Below are positions 1 to 8,591 of a stretch of 40,068 nt of DNA, piece after piece. The translations under genes and the position numbers were made by a program. This DNA comes from an uncultured bacterium. Lineage in GTDB: Bacteria; Bacillota_I; Bacilli_A; RFN20; CAG-826. Below the pieces are notes generated by a model that was given only the letters and a program-made list of their open reading frames with translations, did not search any database and was not told the origin of the DNA. Where the stretch lies: NCBI GenBank assembly GCA_949291375.1, contig CASEVI010000002.1, positions 1 to 40,068 on the forward strand. Direction: 5' to 3'. Position 1 is the stretch's first letter. Each line of letters opens with the position of its first letter.

Positions 1-79
1 TTATATTCTAGTTCATTATTATTCTGGTTTTGTTTTTAAAATCTTAAATTAATTGACGTTGTGTTGTTTGTACATCTGT

Positions 80-93
80 CTAGTTTTCAAAGA
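80..93 (-). promoter_or_regulatory. boxA-like antitermination element in an rRNA operon leader
   Basis: On the minus strand this reads TCTTTGAAAACTAG. It resembles the TCTTTGAAAACT element found ahead of 16S and 23S genes in Bacilli, where Nus factors bind. It lies about 75 nt downstream of a strong minus-strand promoter and points out of the left edge. A 9-bp inverted repeat with a 1-nt spacer (121-139) sits between promoter and boxA. The 16S gene itself is not in the window; its presence just beyond position 1 is inferred. Confidence 0.65.
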
Positions 94-163
94 TCTCTTC
101 TGCACGTTAATCTCTTAAAATCAATTCTTAAAGAATTGAACCGCTTTTTAACGCGTGCATAGT

Positions 164-193
164 AATATACTATAAGCAAACGAAGTTTGTCAA
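164..193 (-). promoter_or_regulatory. Strong promoter, probably for an rRNA operon
   Basis: The minus strand has a perfect -35 TTGACA (188-193) and a -10 TATATT (164-169) with an 18-bp spacer. No protein gene follows on this strand before the edge, only the boxA-like leader. This supports a stable-RNA promoter. Confidence 0.65.
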
Positions 194-321
194 TAGTATT
201 TTTTTAAAACTTTATAACATCTGCTATGAAGTTTTATGTGTTTTTAGTATCTTTTTCCTTTCCTAAAAACGCAGTGTCTAAATATTAATATAATCTTAAT
301 TTTTTGTAAAGATATAAATTT

Positions 322-348
322 TAAAAAACCATGAATTTTTATTCATGG
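322..348 (-). terminator. Rho-independent terminator after the Bax-inhibitor-like gene
   Basis: Perfect 8-bp stem (CCATGAAT / ATTCATGG) with a 4-nt loop. On the minus strand it is followed by a T-run. It lies 25 nt past the stop of the gene ending at 373 and insulates it from the rRNA promoter. Confidence 0.85.
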
Positions 349-372
349 CCTTAATTAATCATTTAAATATAT

Positions 373-1137
373 TTAATTGTTTCTAGCTCTACTTTTTAAT
401 ATTATAGATAAAACTTTTAATAAAATTAAAATAAAGTCTGAATAAAGTGAGATAGAAAAATATAATGCTAAAGAATTTGAATTATTTCCTTCGCTTGACA
501 TCTTTTTAATTTTAAATACATCAATAACTGTAATAATACAGGCATAAATTAAAATTAACCATTCAGCAACATAAATATTATTTACAACAGTATTAACTAG
601 TCCACTATTTCCAAATAAAATAGGGAAAAGCATAAACGTATTAATTAAATAAATGATTCCAGCACTTATCATTAATCCAAATGCAATTGCTATGAGCCAT
701 CCAATTCTTTTTTTAATTAAAAGACCAAAAATTGCCATAATAAAAAATAAACATGATGTAATTAAAACAGCGGTGCCAACAATTTCTTTATATCCAATAT
801 AAAAAGAAATTGAAGAAAGTAAAAAAGACATAAAAAAGCAATATAAAAAAGCCGCAATAAATCCACCTTTACTATTAAATATCGCATTTTTACTAACAAC
901 AAATGAAGTAATTAAAAGACCGATTGAAGAAATAACACTAAGAACTATATAAACAGTCATATTAGCAGCTTCACTAATTGGAAAAATATAATCAAAAAGA
1001 TATGAAAAAGCAAAAGTTAAAACAGCAGTAATTAAAAGTTCAATTCCAAAAAACGCAAAACTTTTAAACATCAGAGAAGAAAATACGCTTTGACTAACTT
1101 CCCCACTTTGGTATTGAGAATATTTATTTTCACTCAT
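373..1137 (-). CDS. Bax inhibitor-1 (UPF0005/YbhL-like) family membrane protein
   Basis: A 254-residue protein with a short polar N-terminus (about 25 residues) and then about seven hydrophobic segments spread evenly to the end. The C-terminal part, with ALYFSISLYSDFILIL followed by a last hydrophobic helix, resembles the conserved end of Bax inhibitor-1/YccA-type proteins, where an acidic residue sits in the last membrane helices. Members are proposed calcium-leak or stress-related membrane proteins; the exact role here is unknown. The start is supported by GGAGAA about 10 nt upstream of the ATG. It is a single gene, with its own terminator at 322-348 and the tpiA terminator behind it. Family assignment is by overall pattern and so moderate. 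Confidence 0.6.
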   Translation of the reverse strand: MSENKYSQYQSGEVSQSVFSSLMFKSFAFFGIELLITAVLTFAFSYLFDYIFPISEAANMTVYIVLSVISSIGLLITSFVVSKNAIFNSKGGFIAAFLYCFFMSFLLSSISFYIGYKEIVGTAVLITSCLFFIMAIFGLLIKKRIGWLIAIAFGLMISAGIIYLINTFMLFPILFGNSGLVNTVVNNIYVAEWLILIYACIITVIDVFKIKKMSSEGNNSNSLALYFSISLYSDFILILLKVLSIILKSRARNN

Positions 1138-1225
1138 TTTTTCTTTTCTCCTTTTTTAAAAAATATAAACATTAAAATAATGCCTACGATTAATATAATA
1201 CTTATAAAATATTTTTTTACAAAAT

Positions 1226-1253
1226 AAAAAAGTGGATAAGTTAACTTATCCAC
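1226..1253 (-). terminator. Terminator after tpiA
   Basis: A perfect 22-bp palindrome (1232-1253, centred on GTTAAC), followed on the minus strand by a run of T. It lies 30 nt downstream of the tpiA stop and ends the gapA-pgk-tpiA run. Confidence 0.85.
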
Positions 1254-1282
1254 GATTTTTAGAAACATATTTAATAAAATAA

Positions 1283-2041
1283 CTATTCAATATTTCTTAA
1301 AAGTTCAGTAAATGAATCAACCTTTAATGAAGCTCCGCCAACAAGTGCTCCATCAACGTCTTTTTCACTTAAATAATCTTTAATATTGTTAGGTTTAACA
1401 CTTCCCCCATAAAGAATTCTAACTTTATTAGCAGTTTTTGTATCGTAAAGTTCTCTTAAGATCTTTCTAATAAATTTACAAACATCTTCAGCAATTTCTT
1501 TAGAAGCGTTTTTACCTGTTCCAATTGACCAAATTGGTTCATAAGCAATAACAAGTTTACTAACATCTTCTTTAGCAACATCTTTTAAACCGACAATAAT
1601 TTGTTCTTTAACAAATTCTTTTGTTTTGTTAGCTTCAAATGTTTCTAAAGATTCTCCAACACAATAAACTGGAACCATATTATTTCTAAGTAAAGCTAAA
1701 ATTTTGGCATTGCATTTTTCGTTAGTTTCATTATCATATTGTCTTCTTTCGGAGTGACCAACTAAAGAAAGAGCAATATTAATATCTTTAAGCATTGGGA
1801 TAGAAACTTCACCAGTATATGCTCCGCTTTCTAAAAAGTGAACATTTTCTGCTCCAACGATCATTGAATTTTTTAAAATCTTTTTAACAGGTTCAAGATC
1901 TAAATATGGAACACAAACACCAATATCAATTTTATGTGATCTTGCTTCTTTAGCAAGAGGTTTAATTTCTTTAGCAAATTCTTTTGATTCGGAAACTGTT
2001 TTATTCATTTTCCAGTTTCCAAGTAATAATTTTCTTCTCAT
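1283..2041 (-). CDS. tpiA: Triosephosphate isomerase
   Basis: Interconverts dihydroxyacetone phosphate and glyceraldehyde 3-phosphate in cytosolic glycolysis. The 252-residue length is normal for the family. Visible catalytic residues are N9 and K11 (GNWKMNK), H96 (VGHSERR) and the glutamate of AYEPIWSIGTGK near residue 168, whose following loop is the flexible lid. The phosphate-binding YGGSV and GALVGGASL segments are present near the C-terminus. It starts 9 nt after the pgk stop with no convincing Shine-Dalgarno sequence, so it is probably translated by coupling to pgk. It is the last gene of the gapA-pgk-tpiA run and is followed by a palindromic terminator. The stop codon is TAG. Confidence 0.98.
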   Translation of the reverse strand: MRRKLLLGNWKMNKTVSESKEFAKEIKPLAKEARSHKIDIGVCVPYLDLEPVKKILKNSMIVGAENVHFLESGAYTGEVSIPMLKDINIALSLVGHSERRQYDNETNEKCNAKILALLRNNMVPVYCVGESLETFEANKTKEFVKEQIIVGLKDVAKEDVSKLVIAYEPIWSIGTGKNASKEIAEDVCKFIRKILRELYDTKTANKVRILYGGSVKPNNIKDYLSEKDVDGALVGGASLKVDSFTELLRNIE

Positions 2042-2050
2042 AAATAACTA

Positions 2051-3277
2051 CTATCCAATAATATCAATTCCTGGGAGGTGACCATCATTTTCAATCATTT
2101 CAAGTGAAGCTCCTCCACCAGTTGAAACGTGTGAGAATTTATCTGCATAACCAAATTCTTTAGCAGCTGCAGCACTATCGCCACCACCAATAACTGAGAA
2201 TGCATCTGTATTTAAAGTAATTGCTTTACAAATTTCAATCGTACCTTTTTGGAATTCTTCTTTTTCAAAAACACCAACCGGACCATTCCAGAAAATTAAT
2301 TTAGCTTTTCTAATAATATCTGAATATAAAGCAACAGTTCTAGGACCGACATCTAATCCCTCTAATCCTTCAGGGATACCTGCAGAATGTTTTTCAATAT
2401 CAGTTTCAACTGTAACAATTTTTGTTGGATTATCAATTGAATCAGCGCAAACACCATCAACAGGAAGTAAAACTTTACCACTTGCATAGCATTTTCTTGC
2501 ATAGTCTAATTGATCATCTTCACATGGAGATGTACCAATTCCAACGCCTAAAGCTTTATAGAATGTATAAGCCATAGCGCCACCAATTAAAATCTTATCG
2601 CATTTTCTAAGTAATGAATCGATAACTTTAATTTTGTCAGAAACTTTAAATCCGCCTAAAATTGCAACATATGGATGAATATCACCTTTAACACAAGCAC
2701 CTAAATTTTGAACTTCTTTTTCCATTAAGTAACCTAAAGCGACTTGTTTTCCTTCTTCTTTTAAGATTTCAGGAACACCATATGTAGAAGCATGGGCTCT
2801 ATGAGCGCTTCCGAAAGCATCCATAACGAATACATCGAAATTGCTTGCCCAATCTTTTGCTAATTCAGGATCATTTTTACTTTCGCCTTTTTCATATCTT
2901 GTATTTTGAACAAGTAAAACTTCACCATCATGTAAAGCATTAATATGCTCAGTTAATTTTTCTCCTCTTGTTTCTTTAGAAAAACTAACTTTAACACCTG
3001 GAAGATATTTTTCTAATACTGGAAGAACATATTCCATATTATTTTTTTCTTTTTCTTTTGCGATTTCTTCATCATCAACTTTGCCCCATTTAATTTTTCC
3101 TAAGTGAGACATAAGGACAACTCTAGCACCTTCGCTTAATAATTTTTTAATTGTTGGTAAAGCTTGGACAACTCTATTATCATCTCTAACTTCACTACCT
3201 TTTAAAGGGACGTTAAAGTCAACTCTAACTAAGACTTTTTTCCCTTTTAAATCATGTAATTTGTCAATTGTGTTCAT
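2051..3277 (-). CDS. pgk: Phosphoglycerate kinase
   Basis: Transfers phosphate from 1,3-bisphosphoglycerate to ADP in glycolysis. The 408 residues cover the full two-domain fold. The N-terminal substrate domain begins with KVLVRVDFNVPL and has the MSHLGK and DAFGSAHRAHAST segments. The C-terminal nucleotide domain has FWNGPVGVFE and the GGGDSAAA loop near residue 366. It is slightly longer than the usual 394-400 residues because of an insert around KIKWGKVDDEE. The start is fixed by AAGAGGAAA about 6 nt before the ATG. It lies between gapA and tpiA, and a GC-rich hairpin separates it from gapA. Confidence 0.98.
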   Translation of the reverse strand: MNTIDKLHDLKGKKVLVRVDFNVPLKGSEVRDDNRVVQALPTIKKLLSEGARVVLMSHLGKIKWGKVDDEEIAKEKEKNNMEYVLPVLEKYLPGVKVSFSKETRGEKLTEHINALHDGEVLLVQNTRYEKGESKNDPELAKDWASNFDVFVMDAFGSAHRAHASTYGVPEILKEEGKQVALGYLMEKEVQNLGACVKGDIHPYVAILGGFKVSDKIKVIDSLLRKCDKILIGGAMAYTFYKALGVGIGTSPCEDDQLDYARKCYASGKVLLPVDGVCADSIDNPTKIVTVETDIEKHSAGIPEGLEGLDVGPRTVALYSDIIRKAKLIFWNGPVGVFEKEEFQKGTIEICKAITLNTDAFSVIGGGDSAAAAKEFGYADKFSHVSTGGGASLEMIENDGHLPGIDIIG

Positions 3278-3300
3278 TATAATTTCCTCTTATTTTTAAT

Positions 3301-3337
3301 TTAAAAGGGGCTTTGCCTCATAGTAAAACCCCTTTAA
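3301..3337 (-). terminator. Hairpin between gapA and pgk (attenuator or processing stem)
   Basis: On the minus strand a stem of about 13 bp contains four G:C pairs (GGGG at one side, CCCC at the other) flanked by A:T pairs, with a loop of about 10 nt. It is followed by only four T residues. It could be a leaky terminator that makes gapA more abundant than pgk-tpiA, or an RNA processing or stability element. Confidence 0.55.
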
Positions 3338-3353
3338 TTGCTAAATTATTATA

Positions 3354-4370
3354 TTATTTTAATTCTGCAAAGTATTTAATTGTCCTAACCATTTGGCTAG
3401 TGTAGGAATTTTCATTATCGTACCATGAGACGACTTGAACTTGATAAGTATCATCATCAAGTTTAGCAACCATTGTTTGTGTTGCATCGAATAATGAACC
3501 GTATGTCATACCGATAACATCACTAGAGACGATTGGGTCTTCATTATAACCATATGTTACAGAGGTATGATTTTTCATCCATTCATTAATATTTTCTTTT
3601 GTTAAATCATGTGCTTTAACAACTGCAACGAGGATTGTGGTTGAACCTGTACAAACTGGTACTCTTTGAGCTGAACCAATGAGTTTGCCATTTAATTCAG
3701 GAATAACTAATCCGATAGCTTTAGCAGCACCTGTTGAGTTAGGAACAATATTAATAGCTGCGGCTCTTGCTCTTCTTAAATCGCCTTTTCTATGTGGTCC
3801 ATCTAATACCATTTGATCACCAGTATAAGCGTGAACAGTTGTCATAATACCACTTTGAATTGGGCAAAGTTTATTTAAAGCATCTGCCATAGGAGCTAAA
3901 CAGTTTGTTGTACAGCTAGCTGCTGAGATAATTTGATCATCAGCTGTTAATGTATGTTCATTAACACCGAAGACGATTGTTTTTAAATCATTTCCTGCTG
4001 GAGCTGAAATAATAACTTTTTTAGCACCTGCATTGATGTGAGCCATAGCTTTTTCTTTCTTTGTATAGAAACCTGTACATTCTAAGACGACATCAACACC
4101 AAGATCTTTCCAAGGAAGTTTTGAAGCATCTGCTTCTTTATAAATTTCAATTTCGTGTCCATCAACAACGATTGATGATTCTTTAGCTTCAACTTTATCA
4201 GCTAATGCATATCTGCCTTGAGCTGAATCATATTTTAAAAGATGAGCTAACATCTTTGGGTCTGTTAAATCGTTAATAGCAACGATTTCATAACCTGGAG
4301 CTTGGAACATTTGTCTAAATGCAAGTCTTCCGATTCTTCCGAATCCATTAATTGCAACTTTAATTGCCAT
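3354..4370 (-). CDS. gap: Glyceraldehyde-3-phosphate dehydrogenase, type I
   Basis: NAD-dependent oxidation and phosphorylation of glyceraldehyde 3-phosphate in cytosolic glycolysis. The 338-residue length is typical. It starts with the Rossmann motif NGFGRIGR (residues 8-15). The catalytic cysteine is C153 in [12 protein letters not shown], and the histidine of TVHAYTGDQ lies about 25 residues later. [20 protein letters not shown] and WYDNE near the end complete the family signature. A strong AAGGAGG lies upstream of the ATG, with a promoter at 4410-4438. It is the first gene of the gap-pgk-tpiA run. Codon choice looks cleaner than in its neighbours, as expected for a highly expressed gene. 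Confidence 0.98.
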   Translation of the reverse strand: MAIKVAINGFGRIGRLAFRQMFQAPGYEIVAINDLTDPKMLAHLLKYDSAQGRYALADKVEAKESSIVVDGHEIEIYKEADASKLPWKDLGVDVVLECTGFYTKKEKAMAHINAGAKKVIISAPAGNDLKTIVFGVNEHTLTADDQIISAASCTTNCLAPMADALNKLCPIQSGIMTTVHAYTGDQMVLDGPHRKGDLRRARAAAINIVPNSTGAAKAIGLVIPELNGKLIGSAQRVPVCTGSTTILVAVVKAHDLTKENINEWMKNHTSVTYGYNEDPIVSSDVIGMTYGSLFDATQTMVAKLDDDTYQVQVVSWYDNENSYTSQMVRTIKYFAELK

Positions 4371-4409
4371 ATTTTTTAAATTCCTCCTTAAGAATTTTAT
4401 AACGTCATT

Positions 4410-4438
4410 ATTATAAAAAAATTCAATTCAAAATTAAA
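4410..4438 (-). promoter_or_regulatory. Promoter of gap-pgk-tpiA
   Basis: On the minus strand: -35 TTTAAT (4433-4438), 17-bp spacer and a perfect -10 TATAAT (4410-4415). This predicts a leader of about 33 nt that carries AAGGAGG, so gap is a Shine-Dalgarno gene, unlike many other first genes here. Confidence 0.65.
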
Positions 4439-4514
4439 GATAGAAACTATTTTTTTTAATACTTTCGAACAATTTTTATTATCTAAATGCCTAATTTTCC
4501 AGCTTTTTCATCTT

Positions 4515-5147
4515 TTATAAATTTTTATACATAATTATTTGAATTTGTTTAATTATGTCACGACATTTATCAGTAACATATTCAAAATATGAATAGACTT
4601 TTTCACTCATTACAATATCCATATAGGAAATATCGTGTTCTTTATATAAATCACGTACATTTACTTCATAAAGTTGGTCAACTTCTTCTTCAATTTCAAT
4701 AACTTTGTTTAAAAGTGGATCCATAATTTTTTTATTAGAAATTTTATCCATATTATCTAAAACTAAAAGCATCGAATAAATTGCTTCTTTAGTTTTATTC
4801 ATAAAAATAGAAGCATTAGCTGGAATTTTATGATAATTTCTAATATAAAGTTTATAAGAAATTTCATCGATTGAATCAGTTAAATCATCAATTTTATCGA
4901 GTAGTAAAAAGATATCTTCACGGTCGATTGGAGTAATAAATTCTTTTGCAAGTCTTTCTTCAATTTCATGCTTTTTTAAATCAGCACGATGTTCAATTTC
5001 ATGAACGCTATTTTTTAAAACTACTAAGTTTGAAGAATCAAAACTTTTTAATCCTTTTTCAAGTTCTTCAATAGCTTCTTTAGAATATTTTGCTAATTCA
5101 GCAAATGATTCATAAAAATAATCTTTTTTCTTTTTAAAAAGTGCCAT
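4515..5147 (-). CDS. DUF47 / PhoU-like Pit accessory protein
   Basis: A 210-residue, mostly helical, charged protein starting MALFKKKKDYFYESFAELA. It has the pattern of the DUF47 (TIGR00153, PhoU-like) family, which is usually encoded beside Pit phosphate transporters and thought to modulate them. Signature-like stretches are EHRADLKKHEIEERLAKEFITPIDREDI and the DDLTDSIDEISY helix. The reading frame stays open further upstream, but the start chosen here (5147) has GGAG close in front and gives the canonical N-terminus. The extra upstream residues would lie inside pit. It follows pit by 17 nt, so the two form an operon. Confidence 0.85.
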   Translation of the reverse strand: MALFKKKKDYFYESFAELAKYSKEAIEELEKGLKSFDSSNLVVLKNSVHEIEHRADLKKHEIEERLAKEFITPIDREDIFLLLDKIDDLTDSIDEISYKLYIRNYHKIPANASIFMNKTKEAIYSMLLVLDNMDKISNKKIMDPLLNKVIEIEEEVDQLYEVNVRDLYKEHDISYMDIVMSEKVYSYFEYVTDKCRDIIKQIQIIMYKNL

Positions 5148-5164
5148 AATTTTTCTCCTATTTT

Positions 5165-6259
5165 TTAAAATATAGCTATAAAAATAAGCGCAAATATATA
5201 TCCAATAATTCCGCAACCTGGGAAAGTAAATAGCCACGTTAAAACCATCTCTTTTGCTGTTGACCAATTAACTTTTTTAATAGATTTTGTACATCCAACA
5301 CCGAGTATAGAAACCGATTTTACTTGAGTAGTTGAAACCGGAATCCCTAAATAGGTTGAAGCAAAAATTCCTATCGCACTTGTAAAATCTGTTACAAATC
5401 CTTGATATGGTTCAAGATTTACCATTCCCATACCTACTTTTTTAATAATTCTATATCCACCAATTGAAGTTCCTAATCCCATAATTAAAGCGACAATTAC
5501 CGCTAAATACCATAACGATATATCCCCAGAAAATTCTGTTTGCATTATTGAAGTATTAAAATCTAAATTATATTGTTTCCCAGCTAGTGAAAGAGCTAAA
5601 AACATAACACCGATAAATTTTAAGCCATCTTGAGCGCCATGAACATAAGCCATTCCTGCTCCAGAAACAATTTGCGCATATTTAAAAAATGGCCTTGTTT
5701 TATTTCGATTTGCATTTTTAAAAATAACTTCAAAAAGTTTAGTTAATCCATAACCAACAACAAAACCAAAAATACAAGATAAAATTAATCCATATATCGT
5801 TTTTGCCCACGATGATTCCCATCCAAAAGGAATAAAGGCATCTTTCCCCATTGTCATCGCTGCAAGTCCAGCTCCCGTGATTCCAGCAATTAACGCATGA
5901 GATTCACTTGAAGGTATTCCAAAAGCCCAAGCAATAATTCCCCAAGTAATTACTCCAATCATTCCAGCACTTAATGCATTTAAAGCCATTTCATAATCAC
6001 TACCAAAATCTACCATATTTGAAATTGTATCTGCAGTGGCGGTAGTTAAAAAATACATTGTAAAAACGCCTAAAAAATTAAATATTGCAGCCATTATAAT
6101 TGCATTTCTTGGTTTTATTGCCTTAGTTGAAATACAAGTAGCTATTGCATTGGGAGCATCAGTCCAACCGTTTATAAAAATTACCCCAAAAACTAAAAGA
6201 AGGCTAACCCCTAACATAGGATAAGTTTTAATAAGTTCGAATACCTGATTAAAATCCAT
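5165..6259 (-). CDS. pit: Inorganic phosphate transporter, Pit family
   Basis: A proton- or cation-coupled phosphate permease of 364 residues with about ten hydrophobic segments. The N-terminal half carries the PiT signature around GWTDAPNAIATCISTKAI. The repeat in the C-terminal half is seen at GIPVSTTQVKSVSILGVG, and an internal loop has AYVHGAQDGLKFIG, all typical of Firmicute Pit proteins. The ATG at 6259 is preferred over a TTG two codons upstream. No Shine-Dalgarno sequence precedes it. Instead a -35/-10 pair ends 7 nt before the ATG, which suggests a leaderless transcript. It is followed directly by its DUF47 partner. Confidence 0.93.
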   Translation of the reverse strand: MDFNQVFELIKTYPMLGVSLLLVFGVIFINGWTDAPNAIATCISTKAIKPRNAIIMAAIFNFLGVFTMYFLTTATADTISNMVDFGSDYEMALNALSAGMIGVITWGIIAWAFGIPSSESHALIAGITGAGLAAMTMGKDAFIPFGWESSWAKTIYGLILSCIFGFVVGYGLTKLFEVIFKNANRNKTRPFFKYAQIVSGAGMAYVHGAQDGLKFIGVMFLALSLAGKQYNLDFNTSIMQTEFSGDISLWYLAVIVALIMGLGTSIGGYRIIKKVGMGMVNLEPYQGFVTDFTSAIGIFASTYLGIPVSTTQVKSVSILGVGCTKSIKKVNWSTAKEMVLTWLFTFPGCGIIGYIFALIFIAIF

Positions 6260-6266
6260 CTTCAAA

Positions 6267-6295
6267 ATTTTAAATAAATTGAAAATTTTTTACAA
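6267..6295 (-). promoter_or_regulatory. Promoter of pit, predicted leaderless
   Basis: On the minus strand: TTGTAA (6290-6295), 17-bp spacer, TAAAAT (6267-6272), then 7 nt to the ATG at 6259. With the usual distance from -10 to transcription start, the mRNA would begin at or within a base or two of the start codon. Confidence 0.6.
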
Positions 6296-6337
6296 TTGTT
6301 TAATAATCTTTAATATTATTTAAAAATTTGGAAAGAT

Positions 6338-6376
6338 AAAAAATAGCCGAGAAATATCGTCATTTTCTCGACTATT
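6338..6376 (-). terminator. Terminator after clpB
   Basis: A 13-bp stem (6342-6354 with 6364-6376, one G:T wobble) and about 9-nt loop, followed on the minus strand by six T residues. It lies 20 nt past the clpB stop. Confidence 0.88.
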
Positions 6377-6396
6377 AAATTGTTATTAAAAATAAA

Positions 6397-8496
6397 TTAT
6401 TTTAAAATTAATTCATTTTTGTCTTTACTATATTCAAGTGTATAGTGTTTATTTGGCTTCATTGTTTCATCAATAATATCTTTTGCTAAATAAGTTTCTA
6501 TATTATGTTGAATAAATCTTTTTAATGGACGAGCACCAAACTCTTCACTAAATGAATTATCAACAGTATAAGAAATGAGTGAATCATCAAAATCAACATA
6601 ATAATATTCATTTTGAAGTCTCGTTTTAAGTTCATTTAACATTTTTCTAGCAATCTTATATTGAACATCTTTACTTAATGGATTGAATGTAACAATTTCA
6701 TCAATTCTATTTAAGAATTCTGGTTTAAAATGAGCTTGTAATAAATATTTTAATCCATCATTATGTCCTTTTAAGATTTCTTCACTACCAATATTAGAAG
6801 TCATAATAATAACAGTATTTCTAAAATCACAAAGTCTACCTTGAGCATCTGTTAATCTACCTTCATCCATAATAGAAAGTAAAAGGTTTAAAACATCAAG
6901 GGAAGCTTTTTCGATTTCATCAAAAAGAACAATTGAATAAGGATTATGTCTTACTGGTTCAGTTAATTGGCCACCTTCTTCATAACCAATATATCCTGGG
7001 GCAGCACCAATAAGTCTAGAAACTGAGTATTTTTCTTGATATTCTGCCATATCTAAACGAATAACATGTGAAGAAGAATCAAATAAAGCATCAGCTAAAG
7101 CTCTAGCGACCTCAGTTTTACCTACACCTGTAGGACCCATAAAGAGGAAAGAACCGATTGGTCTAGAAGAATCATTAATACCTGCTCTTTGCCTTAAAAT
7201 AGCATTAGAAACAAGTTCAATTGCTTTATCCTGACCAATAACTCTCTTTTTTAACATCTCTTCAAGGTGCAAAACTCTTTCCTTCTCACCTTTTTTAATA
7301 CGTGAAACTGGAATATGAGTCATTTTTGCTACGATTTCAGCGATGTTATTTTCATCAATCATTTCAGAAATTATATGATGATCTTTTTCTTTTTCTTCGA
7401 TTTCTTCTATTCTTTTTTTAACTTGAGGAATTTCCTTATAATTAATTTCACTAGCTTTTTTAAAATCGCCATTATTATAAGCAGTTTGTAAATCGAAATT
7501 TAAATCATCAAGTTTTTTCTTTAAATCCTTGCTTTCTTTTATTTCTTCTTTTTCTTTAGTCCACTCTTTCATCAAATCATCTTTTTGAGCTTGAAGAGAA
7601 GTTAATTCTTTAACTAAATTAGCAAGTCTTACTTTAGATTGTTCATCTTTTTCTTGCTCTAAAGCTAATTTTTCCATTTGAATTTGATTAATTTTTCTAT
7701 TTACTTCATCAAGTTCATATGGCATTGATTCAATTTCAACTCTTGTTTCAGCACAAGCTTCATCAAGTAAATCGATAGCCTTATCAGGTAAAAATCTATT
7801 AGGAATATATCTAACAGAATAATTTACTGCAGCAACAAGTGCATTATCAGAAATATGAACACCATGATGAGCTTCAAATTTAGATTTTAAACCTCTTAAA
7901 ATTGATAAAGTATCTTCTTTTGTTGGTTCATCAACCATAATAGGTTGGAATCTTCTTTCAAGAGCTCTATCTTTTTCAATATATTCTTGATATTCCTTTA
8001 AAGTAGTTGCACCAATGCAATCAATATCTCCTCTAGCAAGCATTGGCTTTAACATATTTGATGCATCAAGTGCACCACTTGTTCTTCCAGCACCAACGAT
8101 TAAATGGATTTCATCGATAAAAAGAATAATTTTATGATCACTTTCTTTAATTTTATTTAAAACGGCTTTTAATCTTTCCTCGAATTCACCTTGATATTTA
8201 GCACCTGCCAAAAGTGCGCCCATATCAAGTTCAAAAATCTCTTTGTTTTTTAAAGATTGAGGAACATCGTTTTTAACAATTCTTTGGGCAAGCCCCTCAA
8301 TAATTGCAGTTTTACCTACACCTGGTTCACCAAGTAAAATAACATTGTTTTTAGTTTTTCTAGCTAAAACAGTGATAATATCTCTAATTTCTTGATCTCT
8401 TCCAATAACTGGGTCGACTTTATTAGATTTAACTTCATCGGTAATATTTCTACCAAATTTCTTTAATATATCTTGATCTTTTGAATAATCTTCCAT
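6397..8496 (-). CDS. clpB: ClpB-type AAA+ disaggregase lacking the N-terminal domain
   Basis: An ATP-driven protein disaggregase that works with DnaK to rescue aggregates after heat stress. It has two AAA+ modules: Walker A GEPGVGKT at about 56-63 with Walker B LFIDEIH, and Walker A GPTGVGKT near 433 with [10 protein letters not shown] charged coiled-coil of about 110 residues (roughly 270-380) between them is the ClpB M-domain, which separates it from ClpA and ClpC. At 699 residues it is about 150 shorter than full ClpB; the double-Clp-N domain is missing. AAGGAGG and a CIRCE-controlled promoter lie directly upstream, so the short form is a real start and not a truncation. Confidence 0.96.
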   Translation of the reverse strand: MEDYSKDQDILKKFGRNITDEVKSNKVDPVIGRDQEIRDIITVLARKTKNNVILLGEPGVGKTAIIEGLAQRIVKNDVPQSLKNKEIFELDMGALLAGAKYQGEFEERLKAVLNKIKESDHKIILFIDEIHLIVGAGRTSGALDASNMLKPMLARGDIDCIGATTLKEYQEYIEKDRALERRFQPIMVDEPTKEDTLSILRGLKSKFEAHHGVHISDNALVAAVNYSVRYIPNRFLPDKAIDLLDEACAETRVEIESMPYELDEVNRKINQIQMEKLALEQEKDEQSKVRLANLVKELTSLQAQKDDLMKEWTKEKEEIKESKDLKKKLDDLNFDLQTAYNNGDFKKASEINYKEIPQVKKRIEEIEEKEKDHHIISEMIDENNIAEIVAKMTHIPVSRIKKGEKERVLHLEEMLKKRVIGQDKAIELVSNAILRQRAGINDSSRPIGSFLFMGPTGVGKTEVARALADALFDSSSHVIRLDMAEYQEKYSVSRLIGAAPGYIGYEEGGQLTEPVRHNPYSIVLFDEIEKASLDVLNLLLSIMDEGRLTDAQGRLCDFRNTVIIMTSNIGSEEILKGHNDGLKYLLQAHFKPEFLNRIDEIVTFNPLSKDVQYKIARKMLNELKTRLQNEYYYVDFDDSLISYTVDNSFSEEFGARPLKRFIQHNIETYLAKDIIDETMKPNKHYTLEYSKDKNELILK

Positions 8497-8529
8497 ATCT
8501 ATAGACCCTCCTTAATTTTTACACTGATT

Positions 8530-8557
8530 ATTATATAAAAAAATTAGCACTTGTCAA
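8530..8557 (-). promoter_or_regulatory. Sigma-A type promoter of clpB
   Basis: On the minus strand: perfect TTGACA (8552-8557), 16-bp spacer, perfect TATAAT (8530-8535). The -35 lies inside the CIRCE operator, so repressor binding would block RNA polymerase. Confidence 0.85.
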
Positions 8558-8570
8558 TTATGAGTGCTAA
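8544..8570. promoter_or_regulatory. CIRCE operator for HrcA
   Basis: Matches TTAGCACTC-N9-GAGTGCTAA with one change: the plus strand has TTAGCACTT, 9 nt, GAGTGCTAA. CIRCE is the binding site of the heat-shock repressor HrcA. It predicts heat-induced clpB and an hrcA gene elsewhere in the genome. Confidence 0.95.
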
Positions 8571-8591
8571 TTTCTTTAATAGTGTCGATTA

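Noticed and set aside
1-193. 16S-23S spacer at the left edge
   Set aside because: A strong promoter stands in front and there is no 16S 3' end here, so an operon leader fits better.
4515-5267. Longer form of the DUF47 protein starting inside pit
   Set aside because: The extra 40 residues do not look like the family and overlap the end of pit; the internal ATG has a proper Shine-Dalgarno sequence.
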